Assembly (NCBI GenBank): GCA_963920635.1
Contig: OY987303.1
Span: 58,056,278-58,120,277 of the forward strand
DNA length: 64,000 nt
Origin: Pseudeuparius sepicola
Taxonomy: Eukaryota; Arthropoda; Insecta; Coleoptera; Anthribidae
Direction: 5' to 3'
In this document: piece by piece, positions 46,939-58,249 of the stretch
Layout of the letters: each line of letters begins with the position of its first letter
Numbering within the stretch: position 1 is the first letter of the stretch
Program-made: the position numbers and the translations under genes
The notes under the pieces: generated by a model
Seen by the model: only the letters and a program-made list of their open reading frames with translations
The model's database searches: none
What the model was told of the DNA's origin: nothing

Positions 46939-48390
46939 TTTTTACACCCCCTTTTTTCTATATTTTTGAAGCCTGTTGATTCAGTAAATAAATTTTGCAT
47001 TGAAATTAAAACATTATTGTATTTCATCCATATTTTAAGGACGAATACTCATCATCATTTATGACATGTTTTCCTATACAGGGTTTTTCAGAAAAACCTG
47101 GCATAATTTCTGCAGCATATACAGGGTGGCCAATTTAGATGGAATAATGGATATAACTTTTTAAATACACCTTGTATAACAAAATGTTTCAGATAAGAGT
47201 TTTTCAGTTGATCTATCTGCATGTTTTGGTGACCTTGAATTTTCTTGTGAGCCAGTCATTTCGTTGCTATGGCAACCAACTTTGTTTTTTTTTAAATGGC
47301 ACCTTCTGTTCAAATTTGGAATCAGCTCATTTTTGTGTGTATACGAACATGTAAAATTTCATTGCGGCTGCATAAAAATTTTTTTGAGAAAAGTAGTATT
47401 TCTGTAAGTACTTACGCCAAAATTTGAATTCGAGAGCGTTGCCTAAAAAGTAGGCCATGCCTAATGAAAATGTTGACATTTTTGCATGTAATGATACCTT
47501 ATCGATGACAGGTAAATCATGTTAAGCTTGAAAAATGTGTTTATTAATAAATAAATAGGCACAATAAATCAAATGGTACCTAAAAATCATTAATCTAATG
47601 CTCGAAATGGTCTCCATTCACAGCGAGACAATGGGGTAGAACTTCTAAAAATAAAAATAAAATTCTTACTGACCATGTGTTTATCGTGTTTAGTTTCTTA
47701 GATTCCTTTTAAAATCGAATATTGACCATATCTTCGTCTTTATACTAGGTACATTATTGAAATTTGATACTGCTGTGTTTTTGGGGATGGAAAATAATCT
47801 GAAAATGTCAATTTCTATATATCTCATAGAGGGAGCCACTTGCGCTCTTTTTGGATCGTGTTTTTACTCATAACTTTTTTAATATTATCTTTTTGGTCCT
47901 GCAGGTTTCAACAAAAGTTTTTGTTTCTTGACGATAAAATCAACCTTTTGCATTGAAATTGGCAAAACGTGATCCAACACACTTGTTAACTCCAACATTC
48001 GAAACAATAAATTTTCACCTACCGCTTTCAAAAAAAAAAATACATTCAAAATTATGAAAAAATGCCAATTAGACATTGGTCAAAGCAAAATTGGTTTCCT
48101 TGAAATAGGGTGTCAACATTTTGTAAAATTTAATCCTTTTCATTTTAAAAACGAATAATTTTGGTATATCGTTCATAGGGATTTTTTTTTTCACCTTAAG
48201 TGGTACAGTTGATCTGTATCTGTAACAATTGAAAGCGGTAGGTGAACATTTTATTTTTTTATTTTATTTTATTTTAACAGGTGCTTTGGGGCACGTTTTG
48301 CCAATTTCAACGCAAACGGTTGATTTTATCGTTATGAAATAAAAGTACACCCTTGTTGCAAAATAAAAAGATGCATACTAAGCTCAAATA
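46939..48390. other. Repeat fragments, including a transposase 3' end
   Basis: No host gene. TACAGGG ends occur near 47078 and 47119. On the minus strand near 47598-47650 a frame reads LPHCLAVNGDHFEH then stop, like the NGGHFEH-type ends of insect IS630-like transposases. Confidence 0.45.
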
Positions 48391-49888
48391 TACACTGTGT
48401 CCCGGATAAGAATGAACAGCATGGGGATATTGCAAACGGTGAGAGATAGGGCAACGGTTAAATGGGGAAAAAGTTGCGCAATTTCGAGGTCAATAAAATG
48501 GCACAAACAGATTTCTAATATCTTTTTTCGTTTTTGAGTTATTTTGAAAAAAGTAAAATTTTGCGTTTTCGATTTTATTTTTTTCTGAAGTTGCTATCAC
48601 AGATAGAGAAAAAAGAAAAGCACTTTCTTATGGCACTTTTTAACGGGCCTTAAGATGGCGTTTTTAGATTTGTTCTACAATGTTTCGTTTTTTAGAAACC
48701 ATCTTCAACTTAATTTTTTTAAATATGGACCTGGATTTTTTTTGCAGATTTTGAAAGCACTTTTCATTGCAAATACCATGATGTATGACAAGAAATATTT
48801 TTAAAATGTTTTGAGACAATTATACTGAAAATTCCTTTTTTCCATTAATTTTTTTTCTAATGTGGCCCTGTATTTAATAATAACAAGTCTAAATATTAAT
48901 CAGTATTGTCAACAATTTAACTTACAACTTATCTTTCAATTGGAGAACTAAAAAAAGGACGGCACATACGATAATAAAAAATAAATAAAAATCCTCCACT
49001 TAGAAGGCTTTGAAGCAACGAAACCAATCCCATGTCATTTGTCATAACTCCCACTATATCAATTTATTTCATTACAAATGGAGGGTGCTTTTTCAAATGA
49101 CGACAAGTTTAACATGTCAGCATGTTATATCTTGAGTCACAGAAATAGTGTAGAGGCCGAACGAATGTATTTTTGGGCAAAAGTTATTGATTACGTTGGC
49201 TTAAAGCTTTCTTCTCGCAATTAGGAAAAGTGAAGAATTTACTCCAAAACACAATGCGACACTGTTTGCTGTACAACAACAGAGGAAAACACTTTACTAG
49301 ACGCAGGGCCGTAAAATTTAAAAATATTAAGTTTTCAAAGTATAAATAAACTGTAAGTTAAATTGTTGTCAATACTGATTAATATTTAGACTCCTTATTA
49401 TTAAATACAGGGCCGCATTAGACAAAAAAGAATGAAAAAAAAAAGGAATTTTCAGTATAATTCTCTCAAACATTTTAAAAATATTTCGTGTCATACATCA
49501 TGGTATTTGCAATGAAAAGTTCTTTCAAAATCTACAAAAAAAAATCCAGGTCCGTATTTAAAAAAATAAACTTGAAGATGGTTTCTCAAAAACGAAACGT
49601 TGTAGAACAAATCTAAAAACGCCATCTTAAGGCTCGTTAAAAAGTGCCATAAGAAGGTATTTTTCTTTTTTCTCTATCCGTGATAACAACTTCAGAAAAA
49701 ATAAAATCGAAAACGCAAAATCTTACATTTTTCAAAATAACTCAAAAACGAAAAAAGATATTAAAAATCTGCTTGTGCCATTTTATTGACCTCAAAATTG
49801 CGCAACTTTTTCCCCATTTAACCGTTGCCCTATCTCTCACCGTTTGCAATATCCCCATGCTGTTCATTCTTATCCGGGACACAGTGTA
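48391..49888. mobile_element. Foldback element, CCCGGATAAG family copy C (best preserved)
   Basis: TACACTGTGTCCCGGATAAG at the left and TTATCCGGGACACAGTGTA at the right are exact inverses with TA on both sides. The arms of about 0.56 kb (GAACAGCATGGGGATATTGC and inverse) flank a diverged centre. Non-coding. Confidence 0.9.
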
Positions 49889-50022
49889 TAGAAAATAAGG
49901 GCGGTGTAAAAATATATGTGATCATAGGATACAAGGCGTGTGTATCTTCTGCTGTTTAGAAGAAACGCATTAGATGCATTTCTTGCAGCCAAAACCACTT
50001 ACCACTAAGAAACGAGCCTCCC

Positions 50023-50280
50023 TCACAACCCTTCCACCTTAGCCGCGTTCTCGGTGGTGGCACTGGTGGCAGCCTTCTTCCCGCAGGGATCTTGGCCTGC
50101 ACCATGCTCGTGCGGACTCACCAGTTCCTTCGCTTTGTGAAATGCGCAGTGCACCCCATCGTACGCCGTGTCGTAGGCGCTCTTCGTGGCGTTCTTGATC
50201 TTGTCCCACGTCTCGTCGCCGCTGACGACGTGAGCGAGCACGACGCAGAGAAGCAGCGAACCCGACCACAGCACCTTCAT
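50023..50280 (-). CDS. Small secreted protein, 85 residues, function unknown
   Basis: A single-exon frame starts MKVLWSGSLLLCVVLAHVVSG, a clear signal peptide, followed by DETWDKIKNATKSAYDTAYD, likely an amphipathic helix. It has two cysteines (VHCAFHKAKELV and QDPCGKK) and an alanine/threonine-rich tail ending KVEGL. It is clearly richer in G and C than its surroundings and third positions are mostly G/C, which supports real coding. Secreted, about 64 residues when mature. I do not recognise the family. No poly(A) signal was found close downstream, so a missed 3' intron is possible. Confidence 0.75.
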   Translation of the reverse strand: MKVLWSGSLLLCVVLAHVVSGDETWDKIKNATKSAYDTAYDGVHCAFHKAKELVSPHEHGAGQDPCGKKAATSATTENAAKVEGL

Positions 50281-50397
50281 CTCGACTCTGACGATATATG
50301 TGGGGCGAGGAGCGAGTAACGCGAATGACGAATCGCGGCTCGAGGTCGACCTTCGGGGACTTTTACTTCGTTCGTAGATGATTTTGCACTTGCCGCG

Positions 50398-50404
50398 TGA
50401 GTCA
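50398..50404. promoter_or_regulatory. AP-1-like TGAGTCA site upstream of the small secreted protein gene
   Basis: A perfect TGAGTCA palindrome lies about 120 bases upstream of the ATG in a GC-rich stretch. A 7-mer can occur by chance, so regulation by bZIP factors is only a suggestion. Confidence 0.25.
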
Positions 50405-50757
50405 CGGGTAGTTGATTAGTCTTCAATGTCAAGAGGTAACTGGAACGAAAATCAATGAAGTAGCAAATTGGTGTAGCCGCGTGGCAGGTAGAATGATCGC
50501 TATTGTCTATTCATAACTGTTGTTTCTATTGTTACAAATAACATTCTTTAGTAGAAGAAACTTTTTTTGTAGCCCAAAATAATGTAGAGGTGATGCTAAT
50601 TGGAGCAGGGCCTGAAATATCTCATGAAAAGACTTTTTATTCTTTACGCCAACGTTTCGGTTTATTTAAAACCTTCTTCAGGGCTCTAAAATATGGATAC
50701 AAAGAAGACAATATATGCGGATACAAAGAAGACAATATATACGTGTTTATGTGTTTA

Positions 50758-52333
50758 TACAGGGTGTCCAATTTTAAAACTGCACAAATCCGTAACACCT
50801 TCATTTTTGGAGATAATCGCCTTCAAAAACCGCTTCTTTCGACCTTTCTGCCATTTTCAAAATACAAATCCAGGGCCGGCTGCGATTTTTTTGTACCCCC
50901 GATTTTCATTGAAACCATTTAGCGATTTTTTATTTAAAATCTGACCCCACAGCGTTAATCAGAACACCCCAAAACCCCCATATACCAAATTTGAATAAAA
51001 AATATACAGGGAGTTCCATTCTGTAGGGTATCAAAGTTGAGCAAAATGGGAATTTTAAAGGCATCTGGCGAGTTAAGTGTGCCATGGTATCCCTTCAAAA
51101 CAGTTGAATGATCAATAGGACCACTTAAAATGTTGATGTGAAAAGATTTACTACAAAAATATACAGGGTATTTTTCTCTGATTTCTGAAATTGTATGAAA
51201 CTTATACGGATCGAGAGTGCTCTGGAATCATTAAAAATATTGATAAACACAAAAGTAATGTATTTTTGTACAAAATGATAACTAAAAAATAATATTATAT
51301 TATACACTTAGGTTGAGAAGTGAGCCATTATATACCGATAATATGCCAGGTAAATAATGGCCTTCTCAACCGAAGTGTATATAGATTTTTTTTTACTACT
51401 AAAATTGAAATATTGCCATATTTTAGTTTATTTTAGTCATTTCTCGCTTTTTTCAAATACTTTTAAATATCAAGTAGCCTGGGAGTTCAGTTGTCAAGCT
51501 GATAAAATGACACTAATCTGTAAATGTCATATAGAAAATTTTTCATTATTTACCTAGGTATTTTTTTTATTATCATTATTTACCTAGGGTGAGAAATATT
51601 ACTTCTCATTAGAGGAATGAGGTAAATAATGGTGATTTCTCAGGTTAGTAGTAAAAAAAAAAAGAATTTAAATTATTGGACCTTTCTCAACAAAGTCACT
51701 GTCTAAGATGACACATTTTCTGTGCGTTTCCTATTGTGGCACACCAGCCACCTTAACTGATATGGACTTACGGACTGGCAGACTTCTGTATTTTTTAGAT
51801 TTAGTTCGTTTATAGTGTGTGGAGCGGTTTTAATATACTCGATTTTTGACCCGTATAAAGTTCTAAAAATTGAGATGGCACAGTTAAGAACACTCTGTAT
51901 ATTTTGTATTGGACCTTTGCACACCAACACCTTGAGTGGTCCTATTGATCATTCAACTGTTTTGAGGGGATTCCATGCCACACTTGACTTGGCAGATGCC
52001 TTTAAAATTCCTATTTTGCTCAACTTTGACACCCTGCAGAATGGAACTTCCTCTATATTTTTAATTCAAATTTGGTACATAAGGGTTTTGGGGTGTTCTG
52101 AATAACGCTGTTGGGTCAGATTTTAAATAAAAAAATCGCTAAATGGTTTTCGTGAAAATCGGGGGTATAAAAAAATCGCAGCCGGCCCTGGATTAGCATT
52201 TTTAAAATGGCAGGAAGGTCAAAACAAGCGGCTTTTGAAGGCCTTTCAAACAAAAAAAAAGTTTAGGCGATTATATCCAAAAGTGAAGATTTTACGGATT
52301 TGTACAGTTTTAAAGTTGGACACCCTGTATGTG
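50758..52333. mobile_element. Foldback element of the GTGTCCAATTTTAAAAC family, best copy
   Basis: TACAGGGTGTCCAATTTTAAAAC and GTTTTAAAGTTGGACACCCTGTA are inverted ends. The arms continue with AAATCCGTAA...TTCATTTTTGG. Shared with DPH6 intron 4 and, in part, 60.77-61.33 kb. An AT-rich insert near 51.3-51.66 kb, itself palindromic (TTGAGAAG / CTTCTCAA, ATTATTTACC motifs), interrupts it relative to the other copy. Confidence 0.85.
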
Positions 52334-52352
52334 TATGTTTATTTGCATATTT

Positions 52353-52945
52353 GCTTGAAATCGGCAGTGAAGTGTCTCAAAATCGTCATTAAAAGCTCAG
52401 AAATCGGCACTGAAGTAGCCCATTATTGTACGATTTTTTCAATAAGTAGGCCTTGGCGAGATGTAAACATCAAACGTCAGACGCGGAGAAATCGCCCGTC
52501 AAAAGTGACCAAATATTCAAAACCCGGCCAGTAAATCCCATATATACTTAACTTTTCGTACACATTGCGAGATTGTTACCTATAGCAGCGCCATCTTTCA
52601 GTATAAATATTTTAGTAGGTTTGAATATTATTCTATTTTATATGGAAGCTGCATAACAGCGTCGATGGAGGAAAACAGGCAGCAGTTTGGATTTTCTGTC
52701 AGAAAGAGCCGTGTCTCGTCATACTTGACCTAGGTAGAGCGATCGTCAAAGTCAAGCAACGCCGCGCGTAATCCGTTCATGGATGGGTGATCCCTTATGA
52801 TTATTAAATTAATAAAACATTTTTATCCCGATTTCAAAAAAATATATAATATGTACCGCGGCACTGAAGTTATTTTTATGACTCATGTGGTTTATTCCAC
52901 ATGAGTCATAAAAAGTTGTACTTCAGTGCCTTGGTACATAAATAA
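52353..52945. mobile_element. Interspersed element (CTCAGAAATCGGCACTGAAG family), copy 3, with hairpin module
   Basis: It has the same blocks as the copies near 25.3 and 43.2 kb, then a tail with the near-perfect hairpin GCACTGAAGTTATTTTTATG...CATAAAAAGTTGTACTTCAGTGC, the module also seen near 22.8 kb. It lies inside the outer TIR element. Confidence 0.7.
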
Positions 52946-53135
52946 CTATTATTAAGTACTATATTTATTTTTCTTAAGTGTACAAATGTTTACAACAAAA
53001 TAATAATTGTCTTCTTTGTATCCATATTTTAGAGCCCTGAAGAAGGTTTTAAATAAACCGAAACGTTGGCGTAAAGAATAAAAAGTCTTTTCCTGAGATA
53101 TTTCCCTATTCCAATTAGCATCACCTCTACAATAT

Positions 53136-53489
53136 TCTTTAGTTTAATAAAGAGTACAAGTACATTCAATATTCAATAATTGGGGCCGCGGTGGCGTCGC
53201 TCGTACCGCCGCTGACTTTTTAGACTGCATGTTTTTCTGCCTTCGATCGACCTTGGTTCGCGGCAGGCGCATGCATAATATGTCTTTATAGAAAACCACC
53301 GCTATGGCCAAGAGCGCTGGACAAATGTGGGTTCACGGTATTGCTCCTAAATAGCTTTATTCGTGTGATTTACTAATTGTCCTACACTCACTGGGATTAC
53401 TACGGTTTTCTAGGGTTTTCCGTAGTACTTGAGCGATTGCTATCCTAGTTCTATCGGGAAAAAAGTCGGCCCTAGCCGCAAATGGCAAC
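53136..53489. other. Intergenic DNA with a GC-rich patch
   Basis: No gene seen. 53183-53275 is GC-rich (GGGGCCGCGGTGGCGTCGCT) and may be part of another repeat. Confidence 0.3.
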
Positions 53490-54080
53490 GAAGACAAAAT
53501 AATAGTAATTGCCCCCCTCCCCCGCACAAGCATGTGGTTGCTTCTGGGGTACTCCTAGTTTGGAGTATTTGAGGGTGAGAATTATTATTATTATTATTAT
53601 TACACACCGATTTAATTAAATAAAATTCAAAACAGAAATCTATATTTTTTTCTTTTGTGAACATCCCTATGCTTTACGATTTAACGAATAAAAATATTTT
53701 TGAGAAAGTATCTTCATTTTTCAAAAACAAATGTGTGCAGTTTTAATTGAAAAAAAATTGAGAACTCTGTAGTGGTCTATGAAATTCCTTGCCCACAATG
53801 TAGCCAGGTTTATATTGGACAAACACTGTGATGGAGGCACTTAAAAGACCCCATTACATCCCATAAAAGTGATTGGGATACAAAAAATAGAGCTTTTAGT
53901 GTATCATAAAAATCATTTCAAGGAAGGTACGAAAAATAATATTATTTACTTTACAGAATCCATTTAAGTAATAAATAATAATCATAAATCTCACCCTCAC
54001 AATACTCCAAACTAGTAATACCCATTAAGTAACCACACGCTTGTGCGAGGGAGGGGCAGCAATTACTATTATTAAGGCTT
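53490..54080. mobile_element. Inverted-repeat element with CACAAGC and GGAGTATT arms
   Basis: AATAGTAATTGCCCCCCTCC...CACAAGCATGTGGTTGCTT...TTTGGAGTATTTGAGGGTGAGA at the left is inverted at 53985-54080. An (ATT)n tract sits at the inner edge. A fragment of the same family is near 18.65 kb. Confidence 0.7.
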
Positions 54081-54212
54081 CATTGCTATTTTGGGATATT
54101 ATGACATTTTGTGACCCATGATGTATACCAAATTTCGTTTGAATATTTTAACGGATGGAAAAATAAAAAGTTAAAATCTTTGAGAATTTAAACGTCAGTT
54201 GTATAATCTGTA

Positions 54213-55765
54213 TACAGTGTGTCCGCGTTTTCGTGTGAAATCTATCAAGAACCGAGAAAAATTCGGCTTTATATTTATTTTTTAGATTGACCTAAGGGAA
54301 GACACTACAATTCCATGGCTAGCTATGATTTCTTATTCTTCTTCATTTTCAGGGATTTATTATTAAAAATTTGACCCTATGGCGTTACTTCAAACCTCTA
54401 TACCTATAAGTACTAAATTTCATGAAAAAAAAAAACATGTTCGGTTTCCTTTTTGTAAAGGTTTCAATAGGTACAATAAAAACAGCCAATCAGTTTAACG
54501 CATCAGATATCAAGTGTGCCTTGAAAGATGGTCAAAACAAATGAAAAAGTGCTGAAAGTGTTAAGATTCAATCGATCTAAGATCGTTTTTAACAAACATT
54601 ACAGAGGAAGCTCGGTAAAATAATTGAAAAAATCAAGGTAACCATGAAAAACAACACGAAAAGGTTACGTAGTGACAGTTTGGTATTAAACGCCAAAGAA
54701 AATGGATGAATGTCCAATGTGTTAACTGAAAACATATATCTTCTAGCTCTATATTAAATTTGGTAATGTGAAGAAGTTATCGGGTTATCAGTAGTTTTAG
54801 CTGCCACAATATTGGTTTAGCGTAACTATAGGACGTAACTAAGAGAGTAGGATTTCAGCGATTATTTCCCTCATACAACCCTTCCATACAAATCAACCAA
54901 TCACATGCCTCTGCTAGCGATAATTGCACTTGTGCAAAAGCAAAGCGGTAATACCATTTGTGCAATAAATTATCACTTCATTGCTTAGCAACCGCGAATC
55001 TGTTCGATACAAACACGTACCTACTTCTTAAAATTGGTGTGTTTTACAACACTGTTCTAAATAATTATGAAGCTTATAAATTATGTTGCGGTATTATTGA
55101 ATGTATGTAATGTATCAATGAATTTATATAAATTTTACATTGCTAAATTGTTGTTATTAGACCTCCGTCTCCGTTTAAATTTATGACACACATTCAGAAA
55201 ATAAACCAACGCTAACAGGGTGTAGGTATAATCGCATTTGCCTTGGATATCCAATCGTCATGTTTGTTTACTAGAACGCTACAGTCGAAGCTATCAATAA
55301 ACTCATTCAAAATGAGTCGTTTTGGAAATGTAAACATAGAAAAAATTTATACAGAAATTATTAAATCGCAAATACCACTCGTGCCGGAAATTTTTCTAAA
55401 TAATTTTATTCTCAAGCGCTATTTTGCCCATTAGCAAAACCACTCATACAAATTGGGCTTTTATTTTCAGAGATAAAAGACCAATTTATACTCGTGATCT
55501 TTCTAGGCAAAATAGCGCTTTCGAAAAAATTACCCGACTGGTTAATATTACAAAAATTATGTCATTTCATTGGTTCATATTGGCAGGCGTTGAATTCTCA
55601 ATGAAAGAAATTTGTTGTTGAGTTATGTGTTTCCGAATATGTTATTATTGTTAATAACTGCAATCGAAATAGGGGTCAATCTAAAAAAAATATATATAAA
55701 ACCAAATTTTTCTCGGCTCATCATAGATTTCTGGAGTGTTCACAAGGAAACGCGGACACAGTGTA
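54213..55765. mobile_element. TIR element with TACAGTGTGTCCGCGTTT ends, 1.55 kb
   Basis: TACAGTGTGTCCGCGTTTTC at the left pairs with AAACGCGGACACAGTGTA at the right; CCGAGAAAAATTCGG-type and AGATTGACC / GGTCAATCT sequences also pair. TA flanks both sides. The interior includes a piece of the tRNA-Pro-like unit family (54.71-54.85 kb) and short open frames (e.g. MSRFGNVNIEKIYTEII at 55312) that I cannot assign. Confidence 0.7.
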
Positions 55766-55866
55766 TACAGGGTGATCTTATTAAGGACTGAGAAAGTTTC
55801 TATCGGCGTAATCAAATTTAAGTAACTCTTTTGACATTTTGGATCGGAAATTTTGTCGGCTCACCT

Positions 55867-56103
55867 TCAATAATTCATTCTTACGCACATATTCAAGTCG
55901 GCGGAAAATTGTCTGCCCTTGGCGCAGTTGCTCTTGACTTTAATGATCCGTCTGCCGATTATGGACTTTGGCGTTGTGGCGTTTGGCCGGCTCTCGTGGA
56001 TCTTGTGTAGTTCGTTGTCCCTCAGGACGAAACCCGCGTCCGAATTTTCCAAGTGCACCACGGAAACAAACAAAACGATGAGATAAAGACTAATCAGATG
56101 CAT
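55867..56103 (-). CDS. Small secreted peptide precursor, 78 residues
   Basis: From the ATG at 56103 the frame reads MHLISLYLIVLFVSVVHLEN, a signal peptide, then about 55 residues: SDAGFVLRDNELHKIHESRP, an NAT glycosylation sequon, IIGRRIIKVKSNCAKG and CVRMNY before the stop. The two cysteines near the C-terminus follow the NCxxGxxxxxxxxxC spacing seen in many small secreted insect proteins. The longer upstream extension of the frame has no signal-like start and runs through the promoter, so I prefer this start. GRR could be a processing site. Receptor and function are unknown. Confidence 0.7.
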   Translation of the reverse strand: MHLISLYLIVLFVSVVHLENSDAGFVLRDNELHKIHESRPNATTPKSIIGRRIIKVKSNCAKGRQFSADLNMCVRMNY

Positions 56104-56132
56104 GCTGGCGGACGGCACATTCCGAGAAGATC

Positions 56133-56138
56133 GACTGA
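56133..56138 (-). promoter_or_regulatory. Arthropod-type initiator TCAGTC
   Basis: On the minus strand TTTCAGTCG lies about 30 bases upstream of the small peptide ATG; TCAGT is the common arthropod initiator. A weak AT-rich GATTAAGAA stretch is about 25 bases upstream of it. Confidence 0.35.
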
Positions 56139-56379
56139 AATTTGCGCGTCGGTTCTTAATCGCAATGTTGACCCTTGACGCCGTTCTGATAACTCGTGAA
56201 TAATATCGAATTCTCGAGATATCGTGGCATGTTGAAGACAATAGAGGAAGGATAAATAAATAATTAGTGGCGTTAAATCGTCTTAACAAAGTACACTTAG
56301 CTATATTTAAAGTTATTATGTTTATGCCCAATTCGACCACTTGCTTCGGATTGTTGTAACTAAATAAAATTGAAAATAA

Positions 56380-57063
56380 AAAAAAACCTTTTTTAAAACA
56401 AGCTTTTATTTAAGCCATGTACTAAAACGAATAAAATAAGTTTAGGTTTTCGTTACGATAATCCAATTCCAAATTGCGACAAGTTTTTGCAAATTGAAAA
56501 GCTTGTCGCGTGAAATGTCGATGAAAGTAGGTACCAATGAATTTTATTGGACAGTGATTGGTTGATAAGCAAGTACCTATTTGCCAAAGTATGCATTTTT
56601 TCTTTACATTTCGCGCGACAAGCTTTTTAATTTGCAAAAACTTGTCGCAATTTGGAATTGAATTATCTTAACGAAAACCTAAACTTATTTTATTCGTTTT
56701 AGTACATGGCTTAAATAAAAGCTTGTTTTTAAAAAAGGTTTTTTTTATTTTCAACTTTATTTTGTGCTTTTTAGTACCTATTTGATTCCCATGTCAGGAG
56801 GGCGGTAAAGAAATTTAGTCCGCCATCTTGAGGCGGCCGCCATATTGGATTTAGTGTGATGTCACTAACTTTATCGTTTTCTACTCTTCAAGCCTTTTCA
56901 TTTGTTACCCATATTAAGGGGTTATATTGCGATATGCATATTGTATTGTCAAAGGAACTAAAGCAAACAAAATTTCAGCTCAATCGGATGTCAGGAAGTG
57001 GTTCTAATACAGCTTGCAAGATTCGACCCACACTAACAGGTGAAGTTAAATAAAAGCTTGTAA
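56380..57063. mobile_element. AAGCTTTTATTTAA-family element with 0.13-kb palindromic arms
   Basis: 56380-56515 and 56609-56755 are inverted copies (AAGCTTTTATTTAAGCCATG and CATGGCTTAAATAAAAGCTT; GACAAGTTTTTGCAAATTGA and inverse). It continues to GGTGAAGTTAAATAAAAGCTTG near 57060. Related pieces lie at 1-600, 61.36-61.56, 62.88-63.13 and 63.74 kb. Confidence 0.7.
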
Positions 57064-58249
57064 AAAACAAATGAAAATTGAGGGGGTCATGACATTTTAT
57101 CCTCCCAACTTTTCAGAGCTACGTCTATGGAGTCTGCCAAAAAAATTTAATTGAGAAATGCATTGATAATTCAGCATATAATATTTAATTTAATCGAATA
57201 AAATGATAGTTTCTTCTGATGTCAACAATATTTTTTGTATAAATTATCTGTGATGCAAATAAATAAGTTATTAAAAAAATAGACATTCTTTATATCAGAG
57301 GTATCATGTAACGAATGGATGATCTTAATAACATTTTGTTTCCTTACTAAAAATGACATTTTGCCAAGAAAGATCAAAATAACTTTGTCTATTAAAAAAA
57401 TATATTGCAACTTTTAAAAATTATTTTTTGAACATCCTGTATGGGAACAAGATGAAACTTTGTGTAGTTAAGTTTTAAGTGGTCCTAAACAAGAATCCGT
57501 CGTCAGTTTAGTCCTAAAAAATCGCTAATAGCACTTTTCCAAATTTTGACCATTAAACTAATCATAGTGAACCATGTCTTCGGTTTTAAAACAATTGATG
57601 AAGTTTTTCAAAATCGGACCACTAATGAAAATTTTAGAGGGGTGGCTTACCCTTAAGTGGGATACACTGTATGTACCTCGGCACTCAAGTATACAGGGTG
57701 TTCCAGCGGAAACGTAACAGGCTCTATAACGGCCGGGAAAATTTTTTCTTGGAAAAACGCAAAAATATGTCAATTTTGTTTGGCATGGGGACATCTTTTG
57801 GCATAAAATTGATAGATCTATCTGCAACCCCCTGAGCAGGGGTTGAACCCCTACAAAAAATTTAAATGGGAAGGGGGTTCATGTCGCACACCTTTGGAAA
57901 CGTCTCTCAATTCTCTATACACCTGCATCAGATTTTCAAAAATTGATCGACATTTCAAAAAGGTACAGCGTGAAAAATGCAAAACATTCATTTTCAATTA
58001 TTGCCTGGGGGATAAAAGATCATGTTTCCCCTCGATTTTCATTTAGGTAGTTATAACGACGAGAATCAAGTGGGACAATTGAACATAAATAGTAAATATC
58101 TACCTTATCGCTATGGGAATCTTTATCTGCAAATTGATTACCTCTAATCTGCCGAATCCTGTGTACCTACCTACGAGTATAGGTACATACATAAATCATT
58201 CTTTCGTAATTCAACTGTGTTTAGCTTTGAAGGTGTGAATGTGAATAAT
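57064..58249. other. Intergenic DNA upstream of the Ly6 gene
   Basis: No gene seen. Fragments with CATCCTGTATGGG (57432), CACTGTATGTACCTCGGCACT (57665) and TACAGGGTGTTCCAGCGGAA (57692) are ends of dispersed elements. The Ly6 promoter should be in the last 200 bases. Confidence 0.4.

Larger units (their letters stand above)
50578..53135. mobile_element. Outer TIR element of a nested cluster, with hammerhead-like core in each arm
   Basis: The arms (about 50578-50757 and 52990-53135) are inverted: GTAGAGGTGATGCTAATTGG pairs with CCAATTAGCATCACCTCTAC, and ACGCCAACGTTTCGGTTTAT pairs with ATAAACCGAAACGTTGGCGT. A GGATACAAAGAAGACAATAT unit is doubled in the left arm. The middle is filled by other elements. 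Confidence 0.75.

Noticed and set aside
50023..50319. Plus-strand and alternate-frame open reading frames over the small secreted protein
   Set aside because: They exist because the real minus-strand gene is GC-rich with few stops; only the frame with a signal peptide is credible.
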